From contig CAYVBY010000004.1 in assembly GCA_964449895.1 (NCBI GenBank), positions 87,724-151,723 of the forward strand: a DNA stretch of 64,000 bases, read 5' to 3'. This DNA is from Intestinibacter sp964449895. Lineage in GTDB: Bacteria; Bacillota; Clostridia; Peptostreptococcales; Peptostreptococcaceae. This document shows positions 8,942 through 18,384 of this stretch, in pieces; positions within the stretch are counted from its first letter, which is position 1, and every line of letters starts with the position of its first letter. The notes beneath the pieces are model-generated. The model was not told the DNA's origin. It made no database searches and worked only from the letters and a program-made list of their open reading frames with translations. The translations under genes were made by a program, and so were the position numbers.

Positions 8942-10024
8942 TTAAGCATTTATTTTTACATCATATTTGCTGTATAAATCTTGCATTAAAATAGTTTGTT
9001 TTGTATCTTCTAACATTTCAATTATATCATCTTTTATGTCTTCAAATTCTTGATTTTTTTCATCTATTTTTTTTATTATATGATATCCACTGCTTGTCTC
9101 TACAATTTCATCATATATTTCGCCATTTTTCATAGAAAACACTATTTCTGAAAAATTAGATGCCATTTCATCTTTAGTTAAATAACCTAAGTCTCCACCA
9201 CTAGAAGCTGATGAATCATCAGAGTATGTATTTGCTAATGTAGAAAAATCTTCTCCATCTAAAATCATTTTTAATAATTCTTCTGCTGTCTGTTTATTTT
9301 TCTCCTTTTGTGAATCACTTACTTCTTCATTGTCTTCATAATTCGAAATTAATATATGAGAAACTCTAACTTGCTTATAATCATTTTTATTTTTTTCATA
9401 GTAATTTTTAGCATCTTCTTCACTCACAGCACTATAATCTTCTAAATATTCAGCTCCCATTAATTCTTTTTTGATTCTTTGTTTTAATTTTTCTTCAGTT
9501 AAATCAAATTTTTTTAAGTATTCTTCTTCAGATAAATTATATTGTGAATTTATATTACTTATAGTTTGATCGTAATTTTCTTGTATTTGATCATCTGTAA
9601 CTTCTATGTTATTTTCCTTAGCTTCTTTATATAAAACCTCTATATTAACTAAATATTCTAACATAGTAGATTCTAAAGTATCTATTTGTGAATCATCCAT
9701 CTTTTGTAGTCCATTTGAATAAAAAATCGGACCCATAACGCTATTTAAATCATTACCTGTTATTTTAGTATCTCCTATAGTGGCATACACTTTACTGTTT
9801 GAGTATTTTTTATAACTTGCCGGCAAAAGTCTTCCATATTCTACACCGCCATAAAAACTTCCTCCAATTATTCCTATTAAAATTAAAACTGTTACTACTT
9901 TTTTTGCTATTTTTCTTCCTCTTTTTTCACTTTCATTTATAATTACAATTTTATCTTTTGCTTTTTGTAAATCTAAATCATTTTTTTCTTTAGAATCCGC
10001 CGTTTTATCTTTATCTTTAAACAT
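8942..10024 (-). CDS. prsA: PrsA-like membrane-anchored peptidyl-prolyl isomerase (foldase)
   Basis: The 360-residue product has a charged cytoplasmic N-terminus (about 40 residues), one membrane span (VVTVLILIGIIGGSFYGGV, about 43-62), a SurA_N-like helical region (about 85-200) and a parvulin/rotamase domain from about 215 to 330. The parvulin signature is visible (VRVSHILIS, then SGGDLGYLTKDEM, then SGYHIIKKID). It should sit on the outer face of the membrane and help secreted proteins fold after Sec export. Bacillus PrsA is a lipoprotein; this one uses an uncleaved membrane anchor and lacks a lipobox cysteine. ATG follows AGGAGG closely. The cupin gene follows on the same strand. Confidence 0.88.
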   Translation of the reverse strand: MFKDKDKTADSKEKNDLDLQKAKDKIVIINESEKRGRKIAKKVVTVLILIGIIGGSFYGGVEYGRLLPASYKKYSNSKVYATIGDTKITGNDLNSVMGPIFYSNGLQKMDDSQIDTLESTMLEYLVNIEVLYKEAKENNIEVTDDQIQENYDQTISNINSQYNLSEEEYLKKFDLTEEKLKQRIKKELMGAEYLEDYSAVSEEDAKNYYEKNKNDYKQVRVSHILISNYEDNEEVSDSQKEKNKQTAEELLKMILDGEDFSTLANTYSDDSSASSGGDLGYLTKDEMASNFSEIVFSMKNGEIYDEIVETSSGYHIIKKIDEKNQEFEDIKDDIIEMLEDTKQTILMQDLYSKYDVKINA

Positions 10025-10134
10025 TATATCCTCCTAATCAATTTATTGCTCTAAAAAAAGTATATGGAAATTTTATTTGCTAATAAGTTTTATATCCATT
10101 TGTTATATGTAATAAAAATCCATACAATATTAAA

Positions 10135-10161
10135 ATGGACTAATTTAAGTATTTAGTCCAT
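10135..10161 (-). terminator. terminator of the M18 aminopeptidase gene
   Basis: Nine-base-pair stem (ATGGACTAA / TTAGTCCAT) with a 9-nt loop, followed on the minus strand by TTTTAATATT. The run is imperfect, so termination may be partial and prsA may receive some read-through. Confidence 0.6.
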
Positions 10162-10235
10162 CTTAATATTATAATAATCTAAAAAGCTTAATTTATCCTT
10201 ATTTTATTCTTAAAAAAAATTAATTTTATCTTATT

Positions 10236-11555
10236 TTATTTTGTAACTTTTAATGTATGAGGACTTGTTGCCTCAATATGACTACTAAAAAATTCTTTCA
10301 TAACTTCAACCATATAATATGTATCTTTTATTCCCGTAGTTTCAAATGATGAATGCATTGAAAGTTGTGCAATTCCTATATCTACACAGTTTACTGATAC
10401 TTGAGACATAGAAATATTACCTAAAGTACTACCTCCATTTGCATCTGAACGATTTGCAAAAAACTGTATTGGAACTCCCGCTTTTTCACATAAACCTTTA
10501 AATACTGCTATACTTACAGCATCACTTGTATATTTTTGTCCAGCATGTGATTTTACAACTATACCTTCATTCATATACACACAGTTGTTTGAATCAGTTT
10601 TAGTTGGATGATTAGGGTGAACTGCATGAGCATTGTCTGCACTTAACATAAAACTTGAAGCTAAAGTTCTGTAATAATCTTCTTCACTTTTTCCAAGTCC
10701 AGTATTTATACGTTTTAATACATCATATAAAAATGTAGATGCTGCACCTTGTTTAGTTTCTGAGCCTACTTCTTCATTATCAAAACATACAAATACATTT
10801 ATTGATTTTTCATTTGATCCTTGTAAAAATCCTTTAAGAGATGCAAATGCACATTGTAAGTCATCTAATTTAGGAGAAGATATAAATTCTTCATTCATTC
10901 CCCAAATAGATGGACTCATTCTATTATAAAGATACAAATCGCTTCCATAAATATCTTTTTCATCTATATTCATTTCATCTGCTATAAATTTTTTAAAATC
11001 ATCCTTTTTACAATCATTTCCTGCAAATAAAGGCAACATATCTATTTGTTTATTATAACTATATCCGCTATTTATATCTCTATTCATATGAATAGCCATA
11101 TTTGGAATCATGATTAAATCTCTGTCTATATTTATTAATTTAGTTTCATAAGTATCTTGATTTTTTACAAGTACTCTTCCTGCTATAGATAACGGTCTAT
11201 CAAACCAAGTTGAACAAATCATTCCACCATAGCCTTCAGTATTTAATTTTGTATATTTTCCATTAACCTGTATTTGTGCATTTTCTTTAATTTTAAAAGT
11301 AGGAGCATCACTATGTGATGCTGCTATATTCAAACTATAATTTTCTAACTTTGTACCTAAATTCAAAGCTATAATGCTAGAATTATTTCTTGTTACAAAA
11401 TATTTGCCTCCAGCTTTAATATTCCAACGACTTCCTTCTAATAATTCTTCATATCCTTTTTTTAATAATAAATTTCTCATATTGTCTACAGTATGAAAAG
11501 CTGTAGGACTATTTTTTATAAAATCAACTAATTCTTTAGATATTTCTTTGTACAT
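10236..11555 (-). CDS. M18 family zinc aminopeptidase
   Basis: A 439-residue cytoplasmic aminopeptidase of the M18 (aspartyl aminopeptidase-like) family, near the family's usual length. The metal-site motifs are present in order: AASHSDAPTFKIK (His and Asp), FDNEEVGSETKQGA (two Glu), SADNAHAVHPNH (Asp and His) and MHSSFETTG (His) near the C-terminus. It removes N-terminal, often acidic, residues from peptides and so feeds amino-acid fermentation. It is a single-gene unit; the ATG follows GGGGG by 5 bases, and a hairpin lies about 75 bp beyond the stop. Confidence 0.93.
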   Translation of the reverse strand: MYKEISKELVDFIKNSPTAFHTVDNMRNLLLKKGYEELLEGSRWNIKAGGKYFVTRNNSSIIALNLGTKLENYSLNIAASHSDAPTFKIKENAQIQVNGKYTKLNTEGYGGMICSTWFDRPLSIAGRVLVKNQDTYETKLINIDRDLIMIPNMAIHMNRDINSGYSYNKQIDMLPLFAGNDCKKDDFKKFIADEMNIDEKDIYGSDLYLYNRMSPSIWGMNEEFISSPKLDDLQCAFASLKGFLQGSNEKSINVFVCFDNEEVGSETKQGAASTFLYDVLKRINTGLGKSEEDYYRTLASSFMLSADNAHAVHPNHPTKTDSNNCVYMNEGIVVKSHAGQKYTSDAVSIAVFKGLCEKAGVPIQFFANRSDANGGSTLGNISMSQVSVNCVDIGIAQLSMHSSFETTGIKDTYYMVEVMKEFFSSHIEATSPHTLKVTK

Positions 11556-11736
11556 TTTGTCCCCCGCATTTTATAAATTTTAATAAATTTATTATAACAT
11601 ATAGCTAAAATTCATTAAATAATATATAGATTTTAAGTTATAAAATAGATTTTAATTATAAATTTTTCTATATTTAAAATTTATGATAATTTATTTCGGA
11701 TGTCAAAACAATAAATTTGAGCATTTTTTAGTCATT

Positions 11737-13302
11737 TTAAATTAAATCAGGGTCAACATCATTTTTGCCCTGTCCAAGTAATTTCAATGGTTTAAGGGCA
11801 GGTCCATTTAAAATTGTCCCGTCATAATTAAACCTAGAACCGTGACATGGACAATCCCAAGATTTTTCAAAACTATTAAATCTAAGTTCGCATCCTAAGT
11901 GTGTACAAGTTATATCTACAACAAAAATATTGCCTTCTTCATCTTTATAAGCTCCATATTTATTGCCATCTATATTTATAACTTTCCCTTCTCCTTTTTT
12001 TAAATTATTTGCACTTTCTCCATTTGTTAATTTACCTTTTATATAATCATAAACAACCATCATATTTTCCTTTAAGTAATTTAAATTCATATAACTTCCT
12101 ATTCTAGATGGATTAAATAAATTTTCGTATTTTGATCTTTTGTTTATAATTAAATCTTTAAAAGTTATAGCTGCTGCTGCAGAAGTACTTATGCCCCATT
12201 TACAAAACCCTGTTGCAATAAATATATTTTCTTCGTTACTATTGATTCTACCTATATATGGTATATTATCTGTTGTTATATAATCTTGGGTTGACCATTT
12301 ATATTCAATATGTCCAATATCAAAATTATTTCTAGCAAAATTTACAATCTCATCAAATATCTGATGTTCATCATCACATTTTCCTGTTTGGTGATCAAAT
12401 CCTCCACATATTAAATATTCTTCATTCTTATATGTTCTAATAGTCTTTGTAGGATTTTCTACATTTATATACATTCCTTTTTGTATTGGTTTATTTAATT
12501 TAGATAAAGTCAAATAAGATCTTGATGGCTTTTGTTTTGAAAAATAAAAGCTAAGTCCATCATACCAAGGATTTGAAGATGCAATTATTAAAACTTTCGT
12601 TCTTATTTCATTAAATTTAGTTTTTACTTTATAAAAATTATCTTCTTTAACAAGTCCAATTACTGGTGTATTTTCATATATATTAACTCCTTTAGATTTG
12701 TTGATTTCAGATAATTTATTTAAATATTTCATCGTATTAAATTGAGCTTGATTTTCTAATTTTAATGCACCTTTTATATCTAGTGGAAACTTTTCTATGC
12801 TATCTAAATACTTATAAGGTATATTTAAATTTTGACAAGTATTGTACTCTTCCCTAAGTTGACTTAAATAATCTTCATCTTCAGTAAATATGTAATTTGG
12901 AACTTTTTCAAAATCACAATCTATATGATATTTTGAAATAATATCCTCAATTAATTTCATTGCTTCTTTATTTGCTTCGTAATAAAGTCTACTCTTTTTA
13001 TCTCCGTATTTTTTACTAATAGTGCTATATATTAAGCCATGTGAAACAGTTATCTTTCCTGTATTTCTTCCAGATGAGCCATACCCTACTTTATCAGCAT
13101 CTACAACAGTTATACTATCGCTATAATCACTTAATAAGTAAGCCGTATGAAGTCCTGTAAGACCTGCTCCTATAATTAAATATTCTGTTTGTATATCTTG
13201 ATTTAAAGTGGGGTAATCTGTACCCTTTGAATTTGATATCCAAAATGAATTTTCTATAATAAACACCTTCTTTTTTATTTTAATGATTTTATTATTTACC
13301 AT
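11737..13302 (-). CDS. FAD-dependent oxidoreductase with C-terminal Rieske domain
   Basis: The product (521 residues from the ATG) joins two domains. Residues about 38-420 are a DAO/glycine-oxidase-type FAD fold with the dinucleotide motif LIIGAGLTGLHTAYLL and a second cofactor motif near FIATGFCKWGISTS. Residues about 430-515 form a Rieske [2Fe-2S] domain with ligands CTHLGC and CPCHGS. The substrate is not known; the architecture suggests amine or amino-acid oxidation with electron transfer through the Rieske cluster. The ATG at 13302 has no ribosome binding site. GAAGGTG lies downstream at 13264-13270, and the codon at normal spacing from it is ATA (13257-13255), so the real protein may be about 15 residues shorter with a rare start. 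Confidence 0.85.
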   Translation of the reverse strand: MVNNKIIKIKKKVFIIENSFWISNSKGTDYPTLNQDIQTEYLIIGAGLTGLHTAYLLSDYSDSITVVDADKVGYGSSGRNTGKITVSHGLIYSTISKKYGDKKSRLYYEANKEAMKLIEDIISKYHIDCDFEKVPNYIFTEDEDYLSQLREEYNTCQNLNIPYKYLDSIEKFPLDIKGALKLENQAQFNTMKYLNKLSEINKSKGVNIYENTPVIGLVKEDNFYKVKTKFNEIRTKVLIIASSNPWYDGLSFYFSKQKPSRSYLTLSKLNKPIQKGMYINVENPTKTIRTYKNEEYLICGGFDHQTGKCDDEHQIFDEIVNFARNNFDIGHIEYKWSTQDYITTDNIPYIGRINSNEENIFIATGFCKWGISTSAAAAITFKDLIINKRSKYENLFNPSRIGSYMNLNYLKENMMVVYDYIKGKLTNGESANNLKKGEGKVINIDGNKYGAYKDEEGNIFVVDITCTHLGCELRFNSFEKSWDCPCHGSRFNYDGTILNGPALKPLKLLGQGKNDVDPDLI

Positions 13303-13346
13303 TTAATAAAAATTATTTACTATTTTTGTATAAAAATTCTTTATAT

Positions 13347-13382
13347 AAAAACTCCCATAGAAAAATTTCTACGGGAGTTTTT
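13347..13382 (-). terminator. fruA terminator
   Basis: Strong hairpin with stem AAAAACTCCC / GGGAGTTTTT and further internal pairing, followed by T-rich sequence on the minus strand, 29 bp after the fruA stop. Confidence 0.92.
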
Positions 13383-13410
13383 ATATTTTGGATTTATATT
13401 TAAGATAAAA

Positions 13411-15378
13411 TTAGTCGGCTTTTTTAACTGGTTTTTTTAATGTTCCCAATATAACAGCTCCTACTACTGAACCTATAACTAAAGCTAATAAATACATAAG
13501 TGGATTTGTTATAACAGGTAAAACAAATAATCCTCCATGTGGTGCTCTAGAACCACATTCAAATGCCATTGATAAAGCTCCTGCTATGGCTGAACCTATT
13601 GCGCAAGAAGGTATAACTCTTATTGGATCTCCTGCTGCAAATGGTATTGCACCTTCTGTTATAAATGATGCACCCATTACATAATTTACTATACCTGATT
13701 TTTTTTCACTTTCTGTAAATTTACCTTTGAAGATAGTAGTCGCAAGTGCTATTGCTAGAGGAGGAACCATACCTCCTATCATAACTGCTGCCATTATTTG
13801 AAATTGTTCTGGACCTGCATTTAATACAGTAAGTTGTGCAGTCCCAAATACATAAGCTGCTTTATTAAATGGTCCACCCATATCTATTGCCATCATTGAT
13901 GCAAGTATAGCACCTAATAAAAGTTTACTACTTCCACTCATTGATGCTAAGAAATTATTAAGTCCTGAATTTATAGCACCAACTACTGGATTTATAGCCA
14001 TCATAAATGCAGCAATTAAAAGTATACCAAATAAAGGATAAAGTAAAACTGGTTTTATACCTTCAAGAGATGCTGGTAATTTAGAAAATAATTTTTTAAG
14101 TAAAACTACTATATATCCTCCTACAAAACCTGCTATTAATGCACCTATAAATCCTGAACTTACTGGATTAGAGTTTGCAAAATCCATTAAATTATTAAAT
14201 GCATACCCATCTTTTGCTAAAACTCCACCTACAAAACCTACTGCTAAACCTGGTCTATCAGCTATACTCATAGCTATGTAACCTGCAAGTATTGGTAACA
14301 TAAAATTAAACGCTTGACCACCTACAGTTTTGAAAAATGCTGCTATAGGAGTATTCATACCGAAGTTTGATGGATTTATACTATAATCATCTAATAAAAA
14401 TGCTATTGCTATTAATATACCTCCACCTACAACAAATGGTAGCATATGAGATACACCATTCATTAAATCTTTATAAATTTTTCTTCCTATACTTTCCTTT
14501 TCATTTGAATTATCTTCAACTGCTTCATTATTATCTGCATGATATATTGGAGCATCTTCTTTTATAGCTCTTTCTAGTAATTCATCAGCCTTATGTATTC
14601 CATCTGCAACCTTAGTTATTATAACTTTTTTTCCATCAAATCTAGACATTTCAACTTTTTTGTCTGCTGCAACTATTATACATTTTGCATGTTCAATTTC
14701 TTCTTTAGTTAAGGCATTTTTAATTCCACCAGAACCATTAGTTTCAACTTTTACTTTTATTCCTTTTTCTTCACCCTTATTTGTTAAGCTTTCTGCTGCC
14801 ATAAAAGTATGTGCTATACCTGTTGGACAAGCAGTAACTGCTAAAACTTCTGGATATCCATCGTTTGATTGATCCTCTTTTGTTTCAGCTTTAGCTTCTT
14901 CTTTTTGTTCTTCAAGGAATTTTTCAGTTTCCTTTTGGTCTATTAATGATAAAAATTCATCTACATCTTTTGCATTAATTAGACTATTTTTAAATTCTTC
15001 ATCCATTAATAATGTAGATAATCTTGATAATACTTCTAGATGAGTATTGTTAGCTCCATCTGGTGCAGCTATCATAAAAAATAAGTTTGATAAGCTTCCA
15101 TCAAAAGCTTCATAATCTATTCCTTCTTTTGTAATACCTGCTGCTAAACAAGCTTTTTTGACTGCCTTTGTCTTTGCATGAGGTATTGCTATTCCTTCTC
15201 CTACTGCTGTTGTACTTAATTCTTCACGGCTAATTATTGCTTCTTTGTACTCTTGTTTGTCATTTAAATTTCCACTTGCATCTACTAAATTAACCATTTC
15301 GTCTATTACATCTAATTTTGTATTAGATGTAAGTTCTAAGTTTATAGACTTTTTAGATAGTAAATCTGTAATTCTCAT
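13411..15378 (-). CDS. fruA: fructose-specific PTS enzyme IIABC
   Basis: A 655-residue three-domain transporter. The IIA domain (about 1-150) has phospho-acceptor His67 in GIAIPHAKT. The IIB domain (about 175-275) has Cys184 in VTACPTGIAHTF. The IIC membrane domain (about 300-650) has the fructose-family stretch FGCGSRAPHGG-like near 610 (here FECGSRAPHGGLFVLP). An acidic, Lys/Glu-rich linker joins IIA to IIB. It imports fructose and releases fructose 1-phosphate. It is the second gene of a fruK-fruA operon, 59 bp after fruK; the operon ends in a strong terminator. Start ATG follows AAAGGAG by 7 bases. Confidence 0.96.
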   Translation of the reverse strand: MRITDLLSKKSINLELTSNTKLDVIDEMVNLVDASGNLNDKQEYKEAIISREELSTTAVGEGIAIPHAKTKAVKKACLAAGITKEGIDYEAFDGSLSNLFFMIAAPDGANNTHLEVLSRLSTLLMDEEFKNSLINAKDVDEFLSLIDQKETEKFLEEQKEEAKAETKEDQSNDGYPEVLAVTACPTGIAHTFMAAESLTNKGEEKGIKVKVETNGSGGIKNALTKEEIEHAKCIIVAADKKVEMSRFDGKKVIITKVADGIHKADELLERAIKEDAPIYHADNNEAVEDNSNEKESIGRKIYKDLMNGVSHMLPFVVGGGILIAIAFLLDDYSINPSNFGMNTPIAAFFKTVGGQAFNFMLPILAGYIAMSIADRPGLAVGFVGGVLAKDGYAFNNLMDFANSNPVSSGFIGALIAGFVGGYIVVLLKKLFSKLPASLEGIKPVLLYPLFGILLIAAFMMAINPVVGAINSGLNNFLASMSGSSKLLLGAILASMMAIDMGGPFNKAAYVFGTAQLTVLNAGPEQFQIMAAVMIGGMVPPLAIALATTIFKGKFTESEKKSGIVNYVMGASFITEGAIPFAAGDPIRVIPSCAIGSAIAGALSMAFECGSRAPHGGLFVLPVITNPLMYLLALVIGSVVGAVILGTLKKPVKKAD

Positions 15379-15437
15379 AATCCGACTCCTTTTGTGTTTT
15401 ATGTATTAATTATTTAATATTTATTTCTTGTAATTAT

Positions 15438-16358
15438 CTAATTTATTTTCTTTATATTTATTTCTTTAACTAATTTATCTATAAATTCTCTAGTAGCTAA
15501 ATCAGAAGAAAATGCAGTAGCACCTCCACTTGCTGATCCAAGTCTTAATGCTTCTTCATAGCTACCTGTCTTTAGATATCCACTTACAAATCCTGCTACC
15601 ATTGAATCTCCAGCCCCAACTGAATTTACAACTTCACCTTTTGCAACGCTACTTATAAATATATCTTCATTTTCTGAAACTAATAGCGCTCCATCTTTAC
15701 CCATAGATATTAGAACATTTTGAGCTCCCATTTGCTTTAATTTTTTAGTATAAAAAATAATATCTTCTGTTGATTTTAATTCTACACCGAACATTTCAGC
15801 TAATTCATGATTATTTGGTTTTATTAAAAAAGGTCTGTATTTTAGTACATTTAAAAGTAAATTCTTAGTTGCATCAACTACTACCTTTATATCTTTTGAA
15901 TTTACTCTTTCCATTATTTTTTCGTATAAGTTATCATCTAAACATGATGGAATGCTTCCTGATAATATTAAGATATCTCCATCTGTTAATTTATCTATAA
16001 TTTTATAAAATTTATTTAATTCTTCTTGGCTTATCTTTGGACCTTTACCATTTATCTCTGTCTCTTCTTGACTTTTTATCTTTACATTAATTCTAGTAAA
16101 TCCTTCTTTTACTTTTATAAAATTAGATTTTAGATTTAAATTGTTTAAAGAGTTTACTATAAAATCTCCTGTAAATCCACTTACAAACCCTAAAGAAATA
16201 TTATCATTATCTAGATTTTTTAATACTCTACTTACATTAATTCCCTTACCACCTGGATAGATATGTTCTTGTGATATTCTATTTACTTGTCCTTTTGTAA
16301 GATTATCTAATGTTACAACATAATCTATAGATGGATTAAGTGTTACTGTATATATCAT
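15438..16358 (-). CDS. fruK: 1-phosphofructokinase
   Basis: A 306-residue PfkB-family sugar kinase. The N-terminal motif YPGGKGINVSRVL and the C-terminal anion-hole/catalytic motif VNSVGAGDSMVAGF (catalytic Asp) are clear. It phosphorylates fructose 1-phosphate, made by FruA, to fructose 1,6-bisphosphate. Tagatose-6-phosphate kinase is the main alternative within the family, but the position directly before fruA favours FruK. The operon has its own upstream region: the regulator gene before it ends in a terminator about 145 bp upstream, so fruKA is transcribed separately, presumably under control of that regulator. Confidence 0.94.
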   Translation of the reverse strand: MIYTVTLNPSIDYVVTLDNLTKGQVNRISQEHIYPGGKGINVSRVLKNLDNDNISLGFVSGFTGDFIVNSLNNLNLKSNFIKVKEGFTRINVKIKSQEETEINGKGPKISQEELNKFYKIIDKLTDGDILILSGSIPSCLDDNLYEKIMERVNSKDIKVVVDATKNLLLNVLKYRPFLIKPNNHELAEMFGVELKSTEDIIFYTKKLKQMGAQNVLISMGKDGALLVSENEDIFISSVAKGEVVNSVGAGDSMVAGFVSGYLKTGSYEEALRLGSASGGATAFSSDLATREFIDKLVKEINIKKIN

Positions 16359-16503
16359 TATTCCAGACCTCCTTTATATTATTATTTTTCCAGTCATTTT
16401 GTATTAATATTTACTATTTAGCCTTTTTTTATCTACGCTAATTTTTTTTTGTTTTATTTTATGCTTTAATAATAAACTAAATTTAATTTTCCAAAAAGAC
16501 AAA

Positions 16504-16531
16504 AAATTTCTCTTAATTAAAAGAGAAATTT
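16504..16531 (-). terminator. terminator of the PTS regulator gene
   Basis: Eleven-base-pair stem AAATTTCTCTT / AAGAGAAATTT followed on the minus strand by TTTGTCTTTTT. It isolates the macrodomain-NUDIX-topB-regulator transcript from fruKA. Confidence 0.85.
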
Positions 16532-16593
16532 ATGTTTTTCCAATTTTATCCTTATAAATCGATCAAATTTGGTAGTCTTTAATTGTATATTAT

Positions 16594-18381
16594 TTAAAAC
16601 ATTTTTATAAATTTTTCGTAGCTTTTATTGTCACAAATACTTATTACCTTAGATACTGAACTTACTTGTTTGTATATAATAGAGAATAATCTTTCATAGT
16701 CAAATACTTCATCTTTGTCTATAGCTAAAATTAATACTAATCTTACCTCTCCCAATGTCCAATGTATAGGTTTTTTAAGTATTCCTACTGCAATTTTATT
16801 TTTTAATATTTTTCCATTCGCACCATGTGGAAGTGCAACCATATTTCCTATTTCTGTAGTAGCTATTTTTTCTCTATCGAAGAAAGAATCTTTCATATCC
16901 TCATCAATAATATCATTTTCTAAAAGTTTATTTCCTAAAAATTCTATTACCTCTTCTTTTTTGTTAAATTGCAAATCTGTAAAAAATAAATTTCTGTCGA
17001 ATAAATCTTTAATTTCTACTTCTTTATAAATTTTGCCTGTCTTCATAAATTTTTCAATTATCTTAATCTCACTGTCATTTAAAAGAGGAGAAACTACTAT
17101 CACAGGTATTCTCTCACAATTTACAGGTACAGTAGATATAATAAAATCTACCTCCAAGGCATTTACATAATCTATTAAATAAGCTGGTATAATTTTTACT
17201 ATTTCTATCTTATCTTCAAATAAATAATCTAGTTTATTTTTTATAAGCATAGATGTTCCTATTCCAGATACACATACTATTATTACTTTAAATACTTTTT
17301 TCTTTTGATTATGCGTACTTCTTTCTATAGCTCCACCAACATGCACTGCTATATTTGAAATTTCTTCGTCATCTAATTTTAAATCAAGTTCTTCTTCTAT
17401 TGTTTTTTTGGCTATTTTTCCAAGCTCATAAGCATATGGATATTTTATCTTTATATCTACTGGAAGTACTCCATATTGATTTATGCCTAATTTCATTTTT
17501 TTGTAAATGCTATTTATATGATTATAAAGACATTTTTCAAAAATATCATCGTTGCTAATATCTATAGAGGTAGCTATTTTTAAGTTTTTACAGAATTTTT
17601 TTATTGCACTTAGTATTTTTTCTTTGTTTTTATCATCGTTCATTATCAATTCTCTTTGAACTATGTAATCGTTTATGTATTCTTCTATAAACTTATTTTC
17701 TTCATTTTCACTTCTACTTAATTTTATAAATATTGAACTACATAAATTTTTAAATTCTGTATCGCTTAAAACTAAATTCTTATTACCTAACATTCTTAAA
17801 ATTATACTCTTTAAGTTAAACATATTTTTAGCTACTTTATCAGTTAAAAAATCATTTAAGCTTAAATCATTTTCTTTTTTAGAACATATATCTAGTATAA
17901 AACTTACTATTTGCTCTTCTTCAGCTTCTATCGCTATCCCCTGTTTATGTTTTGAAACAACTAAGATATTATACTTTTTAAGTATAGATTTTACTTCCTT
18001 TAAATCATTTTTTACTGTAGAAACACTTATATACATAGAATCGGCTAATTCTTCTAACTTTATAGTATTATCCTCTTTTGTAGTAAGATTTATCAAGCTT
18101 TTTATAATATAGTCAATTCTATCTACATTACCTAGATATTGATTTAAAGTAGTTACATGATCAAAAGAACCTTCTATTTTGTAGCCTATCCCACGAATCG
18201 ATATTATTTTACCTTCTTTGCTTTGTTTATTTATATCTTTTATTTCACTTTGTATAGTTTTAGTAGAACATCCAATTTCCTCACTTAAAGCTAAACTGCT
18301 AACAGGCTCTTTGGCATCTTTTAATATTTCAATTATATTTAATGCTCTTACACTATAATTAATCGAAATCGCCCCCTTCAA
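16594..18381 (-). CDS. BglG/MtlR-type transcription activator with PRD, IIB-like and IIA domains
   Basis: The 595-residue product has an N-terminal HTH_11-type domain (about 8-60), a second Mga-like HTH (about 90-150), two PTS regulation domains (about 170-370), a IIB-like domain with Cys in VCVSGIGTSML (about 385) and a C-terminal EIIA domain with His in MVALPHGANG (about 530). Regulators of this build are phosphorylated by PTS proteins and switch on a neighbouring PTS operon; here that is fruKA just downstream. Its frame starts with TTG at 18381, 3 bp after the topB stop. A near-consensus ribosome binding site (AAGGGGGCGAT) lies inside the frame and points to ATT at 18363, so the start may be a rare AUU. 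Confidence 0.88.
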   Translation of the reverse strand: MKGAISINYSVRALNIIEILKDAKEPVSSLALSEEIGCSTKTIQSEIKDINKQSKEGKIISIRGIGYKIEGSFDHVTTLNQYLGNVDRIDYIIKSLINLTTKEDNTIKLEELADSMYISVSTVKNDLKEVKSILKKYNILVVSKHKQGIAIEAEEEQIVSFILDICSKKENDLSLNDFLTDKVAKNMFNLKSIILRMLGNKNLVLSDTEFKNLCSSIFIKLSRSENEENKFIEEYINDYIVQRELIMNDDKNKEKILSAIKKFCKNLKIATSIDISNDDIFEKCLYNHINSIYKKMKLGINQYGVLPVDIKIKYPYAYELGKIAKKTIEEELDLKLDDEEISNIAVHVGGAIERSTHNQKKKVFKVIIVCVSGIGTSMLIKNKLDYLFEDKIEIVKIIPAYLIDYVNALEVDFIISTVPVNCERIPVIVVSPLLNDSEIKIIEKFMKTGKIYKEVEIKDLFDRNLFFTDLQFNKKEEVIEFLGNKLLENDIIDEDMKDSFFDREKIATTEIGNMVALPHGANGKILKNKIAVGILKKPIHWTLGEVRLVLILAIDKDEVFDYERLFSIIYKQVSSVSKVISICDNKSYEKFIKMF

Positions 18382-18384
18382 AAA

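Noticed and set aside
16359..16503. RNA antiterminator (RAT) site before fruK
   Set aside because: The regulator has DNA-binding HTH domains rather than a CAT RNA-binding domain, and no terminator-overlapping hairpin lies directly before fruK.
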